A stretch of DNA of 64,000 nt. It comes from Paenibacillus sp. FSL R7-0345. GTDB taxonomy: Bacteria > Bacillota > Bacilli > Paenibacillales > Paenibacillaceae. The notes beneath the pieces were generated by a model. It was given only the letters and a program-made list of their open reading frames with translations, was not told where the DNA came from and made no database searches. Position numbers and translations under genes: made by a program. Shown piece after piece: positions 17,667 through 27,944 of this stretch (the first letter of the stretch is position 1; each line of letters begins with the position of its first letter). Location: assembly GCF_038595055.1 (NCBI RefSeq), contig NZ_CP152002.1, positions 1,222,501-1,286,500 of the forward strand, in the 5' to 3' direction.

Positions 17667-20600
17667 ATGGGAATGAACTCACGAAAACTGAAGCCGCTGG
17701 CGGTTGCGCTGCTGATGCTTTTTCAGGCAGTACCGCTGTATGCAGGTGCAGAATCCGCGGCAGGTGCAGAACTGCTGGCAGCCGCTGTAAAGAACGACAT
17801 CGCCAATGCCAGCCTGTCTGCCAAAGTCGGTGATCTGGGCCAGATTGAGGAGCTGTACATCAACAATAACCCTGTCAATAAAAAAGGGGCACCGATCAAT
17901 TTTGTGCTGCCGAATACGACCTCACCGCAGAATGATGTCCAGCACCAGTGGATGGGTGAAATGATTTTTTCGTACCGTACAGGTGACAGCGGGCAATTCC
18001 CCGATAACAGAGACGGCTTTACAGAAGTGGATACCAATAAAACACTGGCCGCCGGCGGATCAACCAGAGTCTCCACCATCAACCCGGATAACCCGTATAT
18101 CAAAAAAACAGCTTCAGCAGACGGCAAAAAGGTAGAAGTCAACTTTCTGGGACAAAATCTGGATTCAACCGCCCAGCGGGTGATGAAGGGCTTTGACGTA
18201 AAGTCGGTATTCGATATGGATACTGAAGACGGTTCGTTGCTGTGGGAAATAACGCTAAAGAACAAGAGCAGCAAATATATTGAATTCGGTGATATCGGCC
18301 TGCCGATGCCCTGGAACAACAAATACCGTACCTTATCCGATACTTATGATGACCGGGTAACCGTGCATAATTTTGCCGGTGCGGACAGCGGGTATTCCTA
18401 TGCGATCCGTACCAGCGGCGAGGGCAACTTCATGCTGTTTAGCCCAGTGCCGGAGAGCGGCGCGCGGATCGAATATGTGGATTACTGGATGCAGGAAAGC
18501 GGAGAGCTGCGTGCCGGCAACACGTTCGCGAACTGGACCGGCGACAGCGGCGGCTGGTACCCGGGGCTGAATGTGCTGTATATCCACTCGAAGGATATCC
18601 GGAAGACCGGACGCGGCTATTTTACCGATGCCTCCAGTCTGGTGCTGGGACCGGATCAGGAGCAGACGTACAAGTTCAAATTCTCCGCCGTCCGGGCAGG
18701 CGACAACACGCCGCAGGCTAATGCCCAGAGCCCGAATAACAGCTCCACCTCAATGGAAGACCGTGAAGCCAATCTGCGGTCCATCCTGTACAAGTCAGGC
18801 ATGATCGATGCCGTGGCGGTGCCGGGTTTCCAGACCGCGATTAACATGCCTGCCAAGCTGGATTTGCACTATGATGACAGCCTCATTGACGTACAGTCGA
18901 TCGAGATTCAGAGCGTTGACGAGAATGATCCGTTTGACGAAGAACATATCCCGGACATCAAGCCCGGCAAAACAAGAGCAGAGATGGTCAACAACTCCCG
19001 CACCGGCCGCGGCCTGGCTGACGGGAATCCGGGCTACGATGAAGCTTACGAGTTCGTAGAGACAAAGGTAGTTGACGGTGAACAGCATCATATCTATTCG
19101 CTGAATTTCGGTTCCATCGGCAATAACAGTGTGCGTGTGAATTACAAGCTGAAGGTTGGCGATGAATGGGTCGATAAATTCACCCAGTATGAATTCAATG
19201 TGCTGGCTGAGCTTGACCAGACGTCACAGGCTCATTCGGAATTTATGGTGGAGCAGACGCAGGATAAGGACCCGAAAAGTCCGACGTACGGCAACTATTT
19301 TGACTGGTATCTCACCGGCGGCCTCGACAAGAACACTAGCCACTGGGGGGATGACTGGAGCCACGATAATATCAACTTCATGACGATGAAAAATGTGCTT
19401 GATCCCGATCCTGCTGAAATCAGCTCCATCGAAACGTACCTGATCGACTTCATGTGGGAACGGTATATGAAAAATACACAGAAAAGCTATACGGTAGCGA
19501 ACTACCTCAGAGATTCGGGGGCTTTTACGGATAAAGAGCAGCCGTATACCCGGGCGTTCTCGGAAATGATGGAAGCGACCGGCTTCTTCAACATGTACCG
19601 GATTCAGAAGGCCTATCCAAGCTTGATTGAGTACCGGGAGTCCCCGCAATATTATCTGGAAAAAGCCTACGGAATCTATTACAACCGGGTGTCCAGCGGA
19701 GCCATCGGGTTCTACGGCGAGCAGCAGATCCCGGATATGATCGAGGCGCTGAAGGAAGAGGGCATGCTTACAGAGTCAGCTAATCTGCAGCGGAAATTCG
19801 CTCTGGATAAAGGCCGGAATATGACCAATGCCAGTTATCCGTACGGCTCCGAGTTTGAGTATGACAATACCGGAGAGGAAGGGGCTTATGCGGCAGCCAA
19901 GGCGCTGCGCACCTACTATCCGAATGACGGACGCGCAGCCGCAGCCGAGCAGAGCATGGAGATGGCTGACTGGAAGACACGCGCCATGCGCGGTATTCAG
20001 CCAACCTGGTTCCATTATTCGGTACCGGTGTTCCGCGGCGGCGAAGGCTGGTGGAATTTCCAGTACACCGCCTCACTGGCAGGCTATATTATGGATGACT
20101 GGCTGCGCTACGAGGATGACGGCAGGTCGGAGGAGCAGACCGCGATCGCCCAGCAGCGCAACTATGCAGCAAAGATTTCTAACTTCAATGCCGTTAACAT
20201 GGGGCAGATTGCGGCGCAATCTGTGGGCAGCACCTCGTGGAGATATTCCATGTATAAGGGTGGAACCGGCACCAAGGATGTATTTGACGGCGGCTCGCGG
20301 GTGATGAATAATGGCTGGAATGATTTTTCCGGCGAAGCGGAGGAAGGCCTGTACGGTTCCCTGCTCAGCATCAGCGCCGATATTGTGACTGATCCGGTAT
20401 TCGGGCTGTTCGGATACGGCGCCCAGGTTACGGACGGAGGAGACAGCTATCAGATCACGCCAAAAGACGGGTTCGGCCGACGGATCAATCTGCTGGATGA
20501 GAAGATGTATCTGGTGTCCGGGAACGATAAGGTGACAAGCGCGGACATCCGCAAAGACGGTAAAGCTTTTACCCTGCAGCTTGAGAATACGACGGAGAAG

Positions 20601-23600
20601 GAGCATGCTTCGCGGATTACCTTTGACGGGGCGGGCATCGGGAACGGCTACTATACAATGAAGCTGGACGGTGCAGACGCCGGACAGTTCTATGTACAGA
20701 ACAATAAAGGTACCGCCATGTTCCATATGAGCAGTGCAAAGACGGGTGAGCTGGTCATCGAAAAGGCCGATACCGGCGAAAATGAAGCTCCGCAGGTGAC
20801 GGCAAAGGTTGCGGTGGAAAAGCCGCAGGCGCTGATTCCGTTTATGCTGAACGGCATTGTAACCGATGACGGTGCGCCGGGCGGCAGCCTCACCTACCAG
20901 TGGGAGATCGTCAGCACGCCGGAAGGCGGCAAGCTTACCTTTAATCATCCGAAGGCAAACATTACACAGGCTACGGGTTCAAAAGAAGGCACCTATACGC
21001 TCCGGCTTACCGCAGGTGACGGGGCGGAGACCGGCTCCGGCGAGGTAACCTTCCAGCTGGCTGCGCCGCCTGAGAAGCAGCCACCGGTAATCAGCCAGGT
21101 GTCTGCCGTACAGGATATTGCCAACAGCAGCATTGTCATATTGTCCGGTACAGCCATTCCCGATCCGGTGCACAGTGCGGTATTTGAGCCTGAGCTGACC
21201 TATGCGTGGACGGTTAAGCAGAAGCCGGAGGGTGCCGGTGAGGTTATTTTTGTCGCCGGTAATAAAGAGACAGCGTATGCCCGCGTCAGCAAGGCAGGCA
21301 CTTATGTGTTTACCTTTACGGCATCAGACGATGACAAACTAGGCAGCAAGGATGTCACGATTGAGATCAAAGAGGACACTGTGGATGCATACCGCGCACT
21401 TAGCACAGTAACCAAAAAGGACATAGCTCCTGTTCTTCCTGGAAAGGTAAATGTCCTGTCGGAAAACGGCTACGGGGAGCGGGACATTCAGTGGGATACC
21501 ATTGATCCGGCCAGCTATGGAGCTGCGGGTCAGTTTGAAGCCAAAGGCACAGTCACAGATAGTGATATTGAGGTGCGCGCTGCCGTATATGTCGTGAATT
21601 CCGGGCTGTCAAATGCCGCGCTAACCGCTAAACCGTCCGCCAGCTTCTCCGGCGGTGACGGGTATCCGGAAGCGATGAACAACGGCATTGAGCCCAAAAG
21701 CTCAGGCGATTTCTCGCCGAACCGCGGTGCACCGAACAGTGCATGGCATAACTGGGGCCGGGAAGGAGATCCGGCCTGGGTCACCTATGAATGGGATCAG
21801 CCGTTCCTGGCCTCCTCCATGGATGTCTACGTATTCCAGGACGGCGGCGGAAACTTCCGTCCGAAGGAGATGCAGCTGATGCTCCGTGACGGGGACGGCA
21901 AATGGTATACCCCGAGAGCCGTGAAGGGGCTTGGCAATGAGCTGAACAAATACAACACAACCACCTTTGAGCCTGCTTATATTACAGGCGTACGGATGGA
22001 TATGAAGCCGACCGCCAATGGCAGCGGGATTCTGGAATGGAAAGTCTACGGCTATACAGGTGCGGTAGTTAAGGCGGAGCTGATTAAGGTATATAACTAC
22101 GTTAATACTTTGAACGCTGCGAACTTTAACGCACCGGGTCTTGCGCCGGTTGAAGCGGCTAAGGCTGAAGCTTCCGCTGTGATTAAAAATCTGGCTGCCA
22201 CAGACGGCGAAGTTACCCAGGCGCTGGAGAAGCTGCTGACCGACTTGCGTCTGCTCAGTCCGCGCGATAACAATATGGCCTATCTGGCCAATGTATCATC
22301 CAGCTATACCTCGCCATGGGAAAGCCTTGCCGCGGTGAATGACGGGAAAAAGACAGGAACTAACCTGTCGCACTGGGGAACCTGGGGCAATGCAGGATCA
22401 GCGGAATGGGTGCAGTATGACTGGCCGCAGGGTGCTGTCATCCAAAGCTCCAATCTGGTGCTGTGGTCGGATGCAGGCGGAATTACGCCGCCTACCAAGT
22501 ACGTGTATTCTTATATTCCACTGAACAGTGTAACGAATGAATGGGTTACAGCGGGAACAGTCACCGGGGGCATCAAGGTGGTTGAGCATAATCCTGCAGA
22601 ATCCGTGAACCCGTATGCGTTCGATCCCGCGCTTGAGGTTAAAGCGCTGCGGGTTACGATGACGAAGCAGTCAGCCGCAGGGGACAATGGCGTGGGCTTA
22701 TGGGAATGGGAGGCAATCCGTCAGGAAGGGCAGAAGCAGCAGCAAGAGCCGCCATCTGCTGCAGAGGTTAAAGGTGTGGATGTCAGTGTAGCTGATGCTA
22801 AGGACGGGAAACTCACTGGTTTAACCTCAGCGATGGAATACCGGCTCCAGGGAGCAGATGCCGGGGACTGGACGGCCGTCACAGGTACAGAGGTTACAGG
22901 GCTTGAAGCAGGAACCTATGAGGTGAGATTTAAGGAAACGGCAACGCATTATGCGAGCCTATCCCTTACAGTTGTCATAAGTAATCCGGTTGTGGAACCG
23001 ACGCCGGAGCCGACGGCAACGCCGGAGCCGACGGCAACACCGGAGCCGACGGCAACGCCGGAGCCGACGAAGACACCGGAGCCGACGAAGACACCGGAGC
23101 CGACAAAGACGCCGGAGCCGACAAAGACGCCGGAGCCGACGGCAACGCCGGAGCCGACGAAAAGCCCGGGGCCTACACCGACACCAGCACCAACCTCACC
23201 GCCGGCAACAGTGTACGTACCAGCCCCGGAGCCTGTGACCAACACCGTTGAAGGAGATGTGATTAAGGTTGGAGCGCTGAAGCTGGATACGTTAACTGGC
23301 ATAGCAGCAGGGTTAGCTGTCAGTCAGGAAGATATCAATAGAGCACTGGCGGGTGCCAAGGCAGACAGCAATGGAATAAAGACTATAAGAGTGCAAGTAC
23401 CGGTTATGGCAGGGGGAAGCGGATATACGATTGAGCTTCCTGCCGCTGCACTGCGCTCGGATCCGGCAAATGTGCTAATTGAGGTCATAACAGGCTTCGG
23501 TACAATACTGGTGCCTTCTGCGATGCTGGATCAGACGGCTGCGGATGCCAAAGTTGTTGAACTGACTATAGGAAGTGCCGGCACCCCTAAGCTTGATCCG

Positions 23601-24428
23601 GTTACCCAAAGTATGGCCGGCAGCAGACCAGTAATTAGTCTGGCTGTCAAAATAGACGGAGCAGCAGCAGCTGAGAATAGCCTGAATGCACCAGTGGAAG
23701 TACGGATTCCATACATTCCTGCTATTAATGAACTGGCAGCTTCCGCATATCTGACAGTCTGGCATACTGACGCAGACGGCAAACCGGTTCAGATCAGGCA
23801 TGCTAAATACGATGCGGTTAAAAAAGCAGTCGTATTTACCACTGCACAGCCGGGTACGTATGCCGTTACCTACACCAAAAAGAGCTTCAGTGATGTGGCG
23901 CAAAACGCCTGGTACCAGCCGGCGGTAGAAATGATGGCCTCCAAGGGCTTCATAGACGGGACCTCGTCTGCAGACTTTAGCCCGGACAGCACGGTTACGA
24001 GAATTGAGTATCTGGCGTGGCTCGTAAGAACACTGGGCCTCACAGCGGAATTCGATGCGAACTTCAATGATATTCATGTAACTAACCAGTACTATGAGGA
24101 AATGGGAATTGCCAGAGCTCTCGGAATCGCGGTAGGCTTTGGCGGCAGTTTCAATCCCGGTGCGGAGATCACCAGACAGGATCTGGCCGTGCTGACCATC
24201 AGAGCACTGAGGGCAGCAGATCCGGGATTACAAGCTGATATTACCGGAGACCTCAAGGAATTCACAGATAGCGGTCAAGTGGCAGCATACGCAGCGGAAG
24301 ATCTGGCGGCAATGGTTGAGCTCGGCTACATGAACGGCCAGGGCCATGCAGCCCTGAATCCTAAGGGCACGGCAACCAGAGCACAAGCAGCACAGGTGCT
24401 GTATAAGATTTATCTGCAGCAGCAATAA
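17667..24428 (+). CDS. Giant SLH-anchored surface protein (DUF5695-like, discoidin-like and Ig/PKD-like modules)
   Basis: This is a 2253-residue exported protein. The signal peptide is KLKPLAVALLMLFQAVPLYA. Residues about 35-1030 form a large region resembling the DUF5695 family of presumed polysaccharide-degrading surface proteins, rich in Trp/Tyr (GWWNFQYTASLAGYIMDDWL). Two PKD/Ig-like domains follow (about 1036-1135 and 1138-1235), then a Big_4-like domain (about 1243-1310) and two F5/8-type-C-like carbohydrate-binding modules (about 1312-1470 and 1535-1690). A PEPTAT/PEPTKT linker spans about 1776-1850. Three S-layer homology repeats lie at about 2070-2253 (FSDVAQNAWYQPAVEMMASK; ITRQDLAVLTIRAL; TRAQAAQVLYKIY). 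GGGAGG precedes the ATG. It sits 18 bases after the permease gene and likely binds or cleaves the glycan that transporter imports. Catalytic residues cannot be assigned. Confidence 0.82.
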   Translation: MGMNSRKLKPLAVALLMLFQAVPLYAGAESAAGAELLAAAVKNDIANASLSAKVGDLGQIEELYINNNPVNKKGAPINFVLPNTTSPQNDVQHQWMGEMIFSYRTGDSGQFPDNRDGFTEVDTNKTLAAGGSTRVSTINPDNPYIKKTASADGKKVEVNFLGQNLDSTAQRVMKGFDVKSVFDMDTEDGSLLWEITLKNKSSKYIEFGDIGLPMPWNNKYRTLSDTYDDRVTVHNFAGADSGYSYAIRTSGEGNFMLFSPVPESGARIEYVDYWMQESGELRAGNTFANWTGDSGGWYPGLNVLYIHSKDIRKTGRGYFTDASSLVLGPDQEQTYKFKFSAVRAGDNTPQANAQSPNNSSTSMEDREANLRSILYKSGMIDAVAVPGFQTAINMPAKLDLHYDDSLIDVQSIEIQSVDENDPFDEEHIPDIKPGKTRAEMVNNSRTGRGLADGNPGYDEAYEFVETKVVDGEQHHIYSLNFGSIGNNSVRVNYKLKVGDEWVDKFTQYEFNVLAELDQTSQAHSEFMVEQTQDKDPKSPTYGNYFDWYLTGGLDKNTSHWGDDWSHDNINFMTMKNVLDPDPAEISSIETYLIDFMWERYMKNTQKSYTVANYLRDSGAFTDKEQPYTRAFSEMMEATGFFNMYRIQKAYPSLIEYRESPQYYLEKAYGIYYNRVSSGAIGFYGEQQIPDMIEALKEEGMLTESANLQRKFALDKGRNMTNASYPYGSEFEYDNTGEEGAYAAAKALRTYYPNDGRAAAAEQSMEMADWKTRAMRGIQPTWFHYSVPVFRGGEGWWNFQYTASLAGYIMDDWLRYEDDGRSEEQTAIAQQRNYAAKISNFNAVNMGQIAAQSVGSTSWRYSMYKGGTGTKDVFDGGSRVMNNGWNDFSGEAEEGLYGSLLSISADIVTDPVFGLFGYGAQVTDGGDSYQITPKDGFGRRINLLDEKMYLVSGNDKVTSADIRKDGKAFTLQLENTTEKEHASRITFDGAGIGNGYYTMKLDGADAGQFYVQNNKGTAMFHMSSAKTGELVIEKADTGENEAPQVTAKVAVEKPQALIPFMLNGIVTDDGAPGGSLTYQWEIVSTPEGGKLTFNHPKANITQATGSKEGTYTLRLTAGDGAETGSGEVTFQLAAPPEKQPPVISQVSAVQDIANSSIVILSGTAIPDPVHSAVFEPELTYAWTVKQKPEGAGEVIFVAGNKETAYARVSKAGTYVFTFTASDDDKLGSKDVTIEIKEDTVDAYRALSTVTKKDIAPVLPGKVNVLSENGYGERDIQWDTIDPASYGAAGQFEAKGTVTDSDIEVRAAVYVVNSGLSNAALTAKPSASFSGGDGYPEAMNNGIEPKSSGDFSPNRGAPNSAWHNWGREGDPAWVTYEWDQPFLASSMDVYVFQDGGGNFRPKEMQLMLRDGDGKWYTPRAVKGLGNELNKYNTTTFEPAYITGVRMDMKPTANGSGILEWKVYGYTGAVVKAELIKVYNYVNTLNAANFNAPGLAPVEAAKAEASAVIKNLAATDGEVTQALEKLLTDLRLLSPRDNNMAYLANVSSSYTSPWESLAAVNDGKKTGTNLSHWGTWGNAGSAEWVQYDWPQGAVIQSSNLVLWSDAGGITPPTKYVYSYIPLNSVTNEWVTAGTVTGGIKVVEHNPAESVNPYAFDPALEVKALRVTMTKQSAAGDNGVGLWEWEAIRQEGQKQQQEPPSAAEVKGVDVSVADAKDGKLTGLTSAMEYRLQGADAGDWTAVTGTEVTGLEAGTYEVRFKETATHYASLSLTVVISNPVVEPTPEPTATPEPTATPEPTATPEPTKTPEPTKTPEPTKTPEPTKTPEPTATPEPTKSPGPTPTPAPTSPPATVYVPAPEPVTNTVEGDVIKVGALKLDTLTGIAAGLAVSQEDINRALAGAKADSNGIKTIRVQVPVMAGGSGYTIELPAAALRSDPANVLIEVITGFGTILVPSAMLDQTAADAKVVELTIGSAGTPKLDPVTQSMAGSRPVISLAVKIDGAAAAENSLNAPVEVRIPYIPAINELAASAYLTVWHTDADGKPVQIRHAKYDAVKKAVVFTTAQPGTYAVTYTKKSFSDVAQNAWYQPAVEMMASKGFIDGTSSADFSPDSTVTRIEYLAWLVRTLGLTAEFDANFNDIHVTNQYYEEMGIARALGIAVGFGGSFNPGAEITRQDLAVLTIRALRAADPGLQADITGDLKEFTDSGQVAAYAAEDLAAMVELGYMNGQGHAALNPKGTATRAQAAQVLYKIYLQQQ
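22995..23165 (+). repeat. 18-bp coding repeat, Pro-Glu-Pro-Thr linker
   Basis: About nine 18-bp units (GAGCCGACGGCAACGCCG and variants with ACGAAGACA) encode a repeated PEPTAT or PEPTKT hexapeptide. It is a typical flexible cell-wall-spanning linker before SLH domains and likely varies in copy number. Confidence 0.9.
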
Positions 24429-24462
24429 GAGCATCAGGGAATAAGAGCATCAGGCAATAAAA

Positions 24463-24508
24463 GAAGCGGCCTTGGTCCTGAAAGAACGGGACCGGGGCCG
24501 CTTTTGTG
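24463..24508 (+). terminator. Intrinsic terminator of the SLH-protein operon
   Basis: AAGCGGCC / GGCCGCTT with inner GGTCC / GGGACC pairing is followed by TTTT, about 35 bases after the stop. The rest of the gap to 24715 is AT-rich, probably the promoter region for the kinase gene; no box is called. Confidence 0.85.
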
Positions 24509-24715
24509 TCAGTATAGTTAACAAAACATAAATTTATCAGAACATCCATCAGATATTGATGTCAGATATAAAAGTGATTATATCAGGCTTTCAGACGGAA
24601 AATTCGTTTTCTGAACCGGCAGATGTCTTAAGATTCCTGTGTCTTTTTTCATGCAGGGCCTGGAGTTATCCCTTATAATAAATGAAATTTAAAGCCTTCT
24701 AAGGGGGAATGAAGA

Positions 24716-26551
24716 ATGCGGCGCTGGAACGATATCACTTATCAGAGCAAGCTGATGCTCGCCTTCTTCCTGTTAGGTATTATTCCGTCAATGGTCATCG
24801 GCACGATGGCGTACTTCAAATCAGTCGGGACACTGGAAGACCGTGTAAATGAAGACCTGGGCGTGATTGCCGGCCAGCTGAATGAAGCAATCCAGCGGCA
24901 GGTCGAGGATGTGGACCGGTTCAGCACCTTTCCTTATTTTACACCGGAAATCTTCAAAATTCTGAACCAGCCGTATGTACCGCGCGATCAATGGAGCTAC
25001 CAGGAGATCGAGAGCCAGCAGCAGTTCGCCAAGCTTCTCGTTACGTACCCCTCGATCTTTTCCACGATTCAGGGTCTCGTCTTCTATAGCAGTACTGGAA
25101 ATACTTACGGGTACAGAGTCAGCGACAGATCCTCCATTAATGAGGCCGTCGATCCGGAGAGTGAGGAGTGGTACCAGGAAACGCTCGACCGTGACGGTGG
25201 AATCGCCATTTCCGGGCTCCGGCTGGAACGGCAGTTCAACAGCGCGCCCTTTCAGACCATTACGGCTTCGAGAGTGCTGCTGAATGATGATTTTACGGCG
25301 GCAGGTGTGGTGGCGGTGGATATCCGGCCGGATTTTATGGATAAGATTGTCCGCTCCTTTCAAATGGAGAGCATGCATGTAATGGTTGCTGATGAAAAAG
25401 GGGAGCTGATCTACTCTACGCATACGGCCGACAACCAGCGTTTTCTCAGCGCAGCCAGAGAACAAGCCGTTCACAACGGCGCGGCACGGGGGATGATTAC
25501 TGTTCCTGCACTTGGCGACGGGCTGGAAGCGGCTACCGGTGTGTATGCCCACAGTGAATACCTTGGCTGGACCAGCTATCTGCTGATCGACCGCGACGAA
25601 CTGCTGGAAGATGCCAACGTTATCCGGAATTTCACGATGATTCTGGTGCTGATTATAACGGTGTTGGCAGGGCTGTTGTCGCTGCTGCTGGCCCGCGGGC
25701 TGGCGAGGCCGATCCGCAGCCTGATTTCCTCCATGCGTGATGTGGAGCGGGGACTGTTCGTCACTCCGGCGGCACCGCCGGTGCAGGGCGAAATCGGGCA
25801 GTTGCATCTCAGTTATGTCACCATGGTGAAACGGCTCGGTATACTGGTCGAATCCATCGAAGAGAAGGAGCGGCAAAAAAGAGAAGCGGAGCTGTATGCA
25901 CTCCGGGCGCGGATTACGCCGCATTTTCTTTTTAACACGATTAATTCGATCCGCATGCTCGCTGTACTGCAGCAATCCGAGGGGATTGCCCGCCTGCTCC
26001 AGTCGCTGAACAAGCTGCTGCAGGCTAATATGAAGCTGGACAGTGAGCTGGTTCCGCTGGAGGCTGAACTGGAGCTGCTGCGCCATTATATAAGGCTTAT
26101 GGAGCTGCGGTATACGAACCGGTTTGAGGTGGAATGGGTCGTTGACGAACATGCACTGAAGGCGATGGTTCCGCCGATGATTCTGCAGCCGCTGGTGGAA
26201 AATGCGATTTTTCACGGGTCGCTGCACAGCGGGGGCGGGCTGATGCAAATTGAGGTCGGAGCAGAAGTGAATCCGGAGAGCATGGAACTGCAGATCTGGA
26301 TCAGTGACAACGGACACGGCATTGAGCAGGAAACGCTGGAGATGCTGAACGGTGAAGGAGTGCCGCCATCGTCAGGCCGGTCCGGTAACAGCATCGGCAT
26401 CTCTAATGTGCGTGACCGTATCCGGCTCCGCTACGGCCAGCCGTATACCCTTAGGCTGGAGAGTGTATCCGGAGCAGGAACGAGAGCATTGCTGCACCTG
26501 CCGTACAGACCGGAGAACGGACAAGGCAATCACAATACATTGGGGGAGTGA
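24716..26551 (+). CDS. Sensor histidine kinase, YesM type
   Basis: This is a 611-residue two-component sensor. TM1 is MLAFFLLGIIPSMVIGTMAY. An extracellular cache-like sensor spans about 40-290, TM2 is MILVLIITVLAGLLSLLLA (about 302-320), and a HAMP linker follows. The His_kinase domain contains RITPHFLFNTINSIRML, where His in PHFLFN is the phosphorylation site. The HATPase domain has ILQPLVENAIFHG (N box) and ISDNGHGIEQ (G1 box). AAGGGGGAA precedes the ATG. The stop overlaps the region of the next start, so it is coupled with the response regulator. Such pairs activate neighbouring sugar ABC importers when their glycan is outside the cell. Confidence 0.95.
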   Translation: MRRWNDITYQSKLMLAFFLLGIIPSMVIGTMAYFKSVGTLEDRVNEDLGVIAGQLNEAIQRQVEDVDRFSTFPYFTPEIFKILNQPYVPRDQWSYQEIESQQQFAKLLVTYPSIFSTIQGLVFYSSTGNTYGYRVSDRSSINEAVDPESEEWYQETLDRDGGIAISGLRLERQFNSAPFQTITASRVLLNDDFTAAGVVAVDIRPDFMDKIVRSFQMESMHVMVADEKGELIYSTHTADNQRFLSAAREQAVHNGAARGMITVPALGDGLEAATGVYAHSEYLGWTSYLLIDRDELLEDANVIRNFTMILVLIITVLAGLLSLLLARGLARPIRSLISSMRDVERGLFVTPAAPPVQGEIGQLHLSYVTMVKRLGILVESIEEKERQKREAELYALRARITPHFLFNTINSIRMLAVLQQSEGIARLLQSLNKLLQANMKLDSELVPLEAELELLRHYIRLMELRYTNRFEVEWVVDEHALKAMVPPMILQPLVENAIFHGSLHSGGGLMQIEVGAEVNPESMELQIWISDNGHGIEQETLEMLNGEGVPPSSGRSGNSIGISNVRDRIRLRYGQPYTLRLESVSGAGTRALLHLPYRPENGQGNHNTLGE

Positions 26552-26556
26552 GCGCG

Positions 26557-27741
26557 ATGTGGAATTTGCTTGTGGTGGAGGATGAGACGATCGTCCGGCT
26601 GGGACTCAGGTATATGCTGAACTGGGATGCGCTGGGGATTAACTGGAAGGCTGAAGCCTCGAACGGCTTTGAGGCGCTGGGGGTGCTTGCGGAGGATGAA
26701 ATCCATATCGTAATGACAGATATACGTATGCCTGGCATGGACGGACTGGAGCTGGCACGACGGATTAAGGAGCAGTACGGGAAAGTGCAGATTATCTTTT
26801 TCTCCAGCTTTGAGGATTTTCCTTATGTTAAAGAAGCAGTGCGGATCGGAGTTGTGGATTATCTGCATAAGCCGACGATGGCGGAGGAGGAGATTGTAGC
26901 TGCCCTGCGCAAGGCGGCGGCAACGCTGGAGGAGCTGCACCAGAAGAAACAGCCGCAGGGCTATACAGACAAAGACCGCGAGAGCCTGCTGCTGGAGCTG
27001 CTTACAGCAGATGAGCCGCCTGCCGGCTATGAGCAGAGATGGCGGCAGCTCGGACTGGAGCAGCGCTACAGCCGGGGCTGGCAGCTCGCAGTACTGCGTA
27101 TGGCTGAGGGGAATACGGCAGAACCGGCCGGTCTCGCCCGGTTTATGTCCTTCCGCTATTACATGGAGGAATACACCTCCCGTGAATGGGGTGGTCAGCT
27201 GCTCAATGTAGAAGATAGGGAGCTGGTCTGGCTGCTGCCGCTGGATGCGGCACAGGCGGACGGCGGAGCAATGCGGGATTATCTGGAGCAGCTCGACCGG
27301 GGGCTGGATAAAATGCTCGGCATCCGCCTTGTGTACACCTACAGCAGCGGAATTTTCCGGACAGCAGGAGAATTGCCAGAAGCTTACCGGGCTGCAGCCG
27401 CACAGGAACCGGAGACCGGCGGGCGGTTCAGCGGAGTGATCCGGCTGGCAACGGCTTATATTGATGAGCATCTGCTGGAGGATCTTACGCTTGCCAGAAC
27501 GGCGGAGCAGATCCACATCAGCGTAAGCCATCTGAGCCGCCTGTTTCTGAAGGAGACCGGCCAGCATTTTAATGAATATGTAACAGCCAAAAAAATGCTG
27601 CTGGCCCGCAGGCTGCTGCGTGAGAGTAACGATAAGATATATGAGGTGGCGGAAAAGCTGGGATATGCGAACCCGCATTATTTCAGTAAATTGTTCAAAG
27701 ATGACACGGGGTTGACACCACTGGAATTTCGCAATCAGTAA
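26557..27741 (+). CDS. Response regulator, REC plus AraC-type HTH (YesN type)
   Basis: This is a 394-residue partner of the kinase. The REC domain (1-120) has LLVVEDETIVRLGLRYML (acidic pocket EDE), the phospho-acceptor Asp in VMTDIRMPGMDGLEL and the conserved Lys in LHKPTM. A divergent middle region carries no identified fold. The AraC HTH pair lies at about 300-394 (RTAEQIHISVSHLSRLFLKE; VAEKLGYANPHYFSKLFKD). A GTG at 26548 lies against the GGGGGAG site, and the ATG at 26557 has better spacing. The second ABC transporter operon starts 203 bases downstream and is the likely target. Confidence 0.94.
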   Translation: MWNLLVVEDETIVRLGLRYMLNWDALGINWKAEASNGFEALGVLAEDEIHIVMTDIRMPGMDGLELARRIKEQYGKVQIIFFSSFEDFPYVKEAVRIGVVDYLHKPTMAEEEIVAALRKAAATLEELHQKKQPQGYTDKDRESLLLELLTADEPPAGYEQRWRQLGLEQRYSRGWQLAVLRMAEGNTAEPAGLARFMSFRYYMEEYTSREWGGQLLNVEDRELVWLLPLDAAQADGGAMRDYLEQLDRGLDKMLGIRLVYTYSSGIFRTAGELPEAYRAAAAQEPETGGRFSGVIRLATAYIDEHLLEDLTLARTAEQIHISVSHLSRLFLKETGQHFNEYVTAKKMLLARRLLRESNDKIYEVAEKLGYANPHYFSKLFKDDTGLTPLEFRNQ

Positions 27742-27944
27742 CAGTTGAACGGTGAAATAGCAAAACTTTGCGCTAAATAGCAATTTTCATCTATTTCTCG
27801 GCCGGATTGAGTCCATAGAGTCTGCAGCTGCCGGAAAGTAAGCAATAAATAGCTGTAAAGCAGCAATTCGACACGGTATTTAACCTGACGCATAAACGGT
27901 AAGATTGGTTTAAGGAATTCAATTTATGTCAGGGAGGCTAACAT

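Noticed and set aside
24821..26317. 498-codon minus-strand ORF opposite the histidine kinase
   Set aside because: It is a shadow of the kinase gene, Gln/His-rich without any domain.
26530..27783. 417-codon minus-strand ORF opposite the response regulator
   Set aside because: It is a shadow frame; the plus-strand REC and AraC domains are unambiguous.
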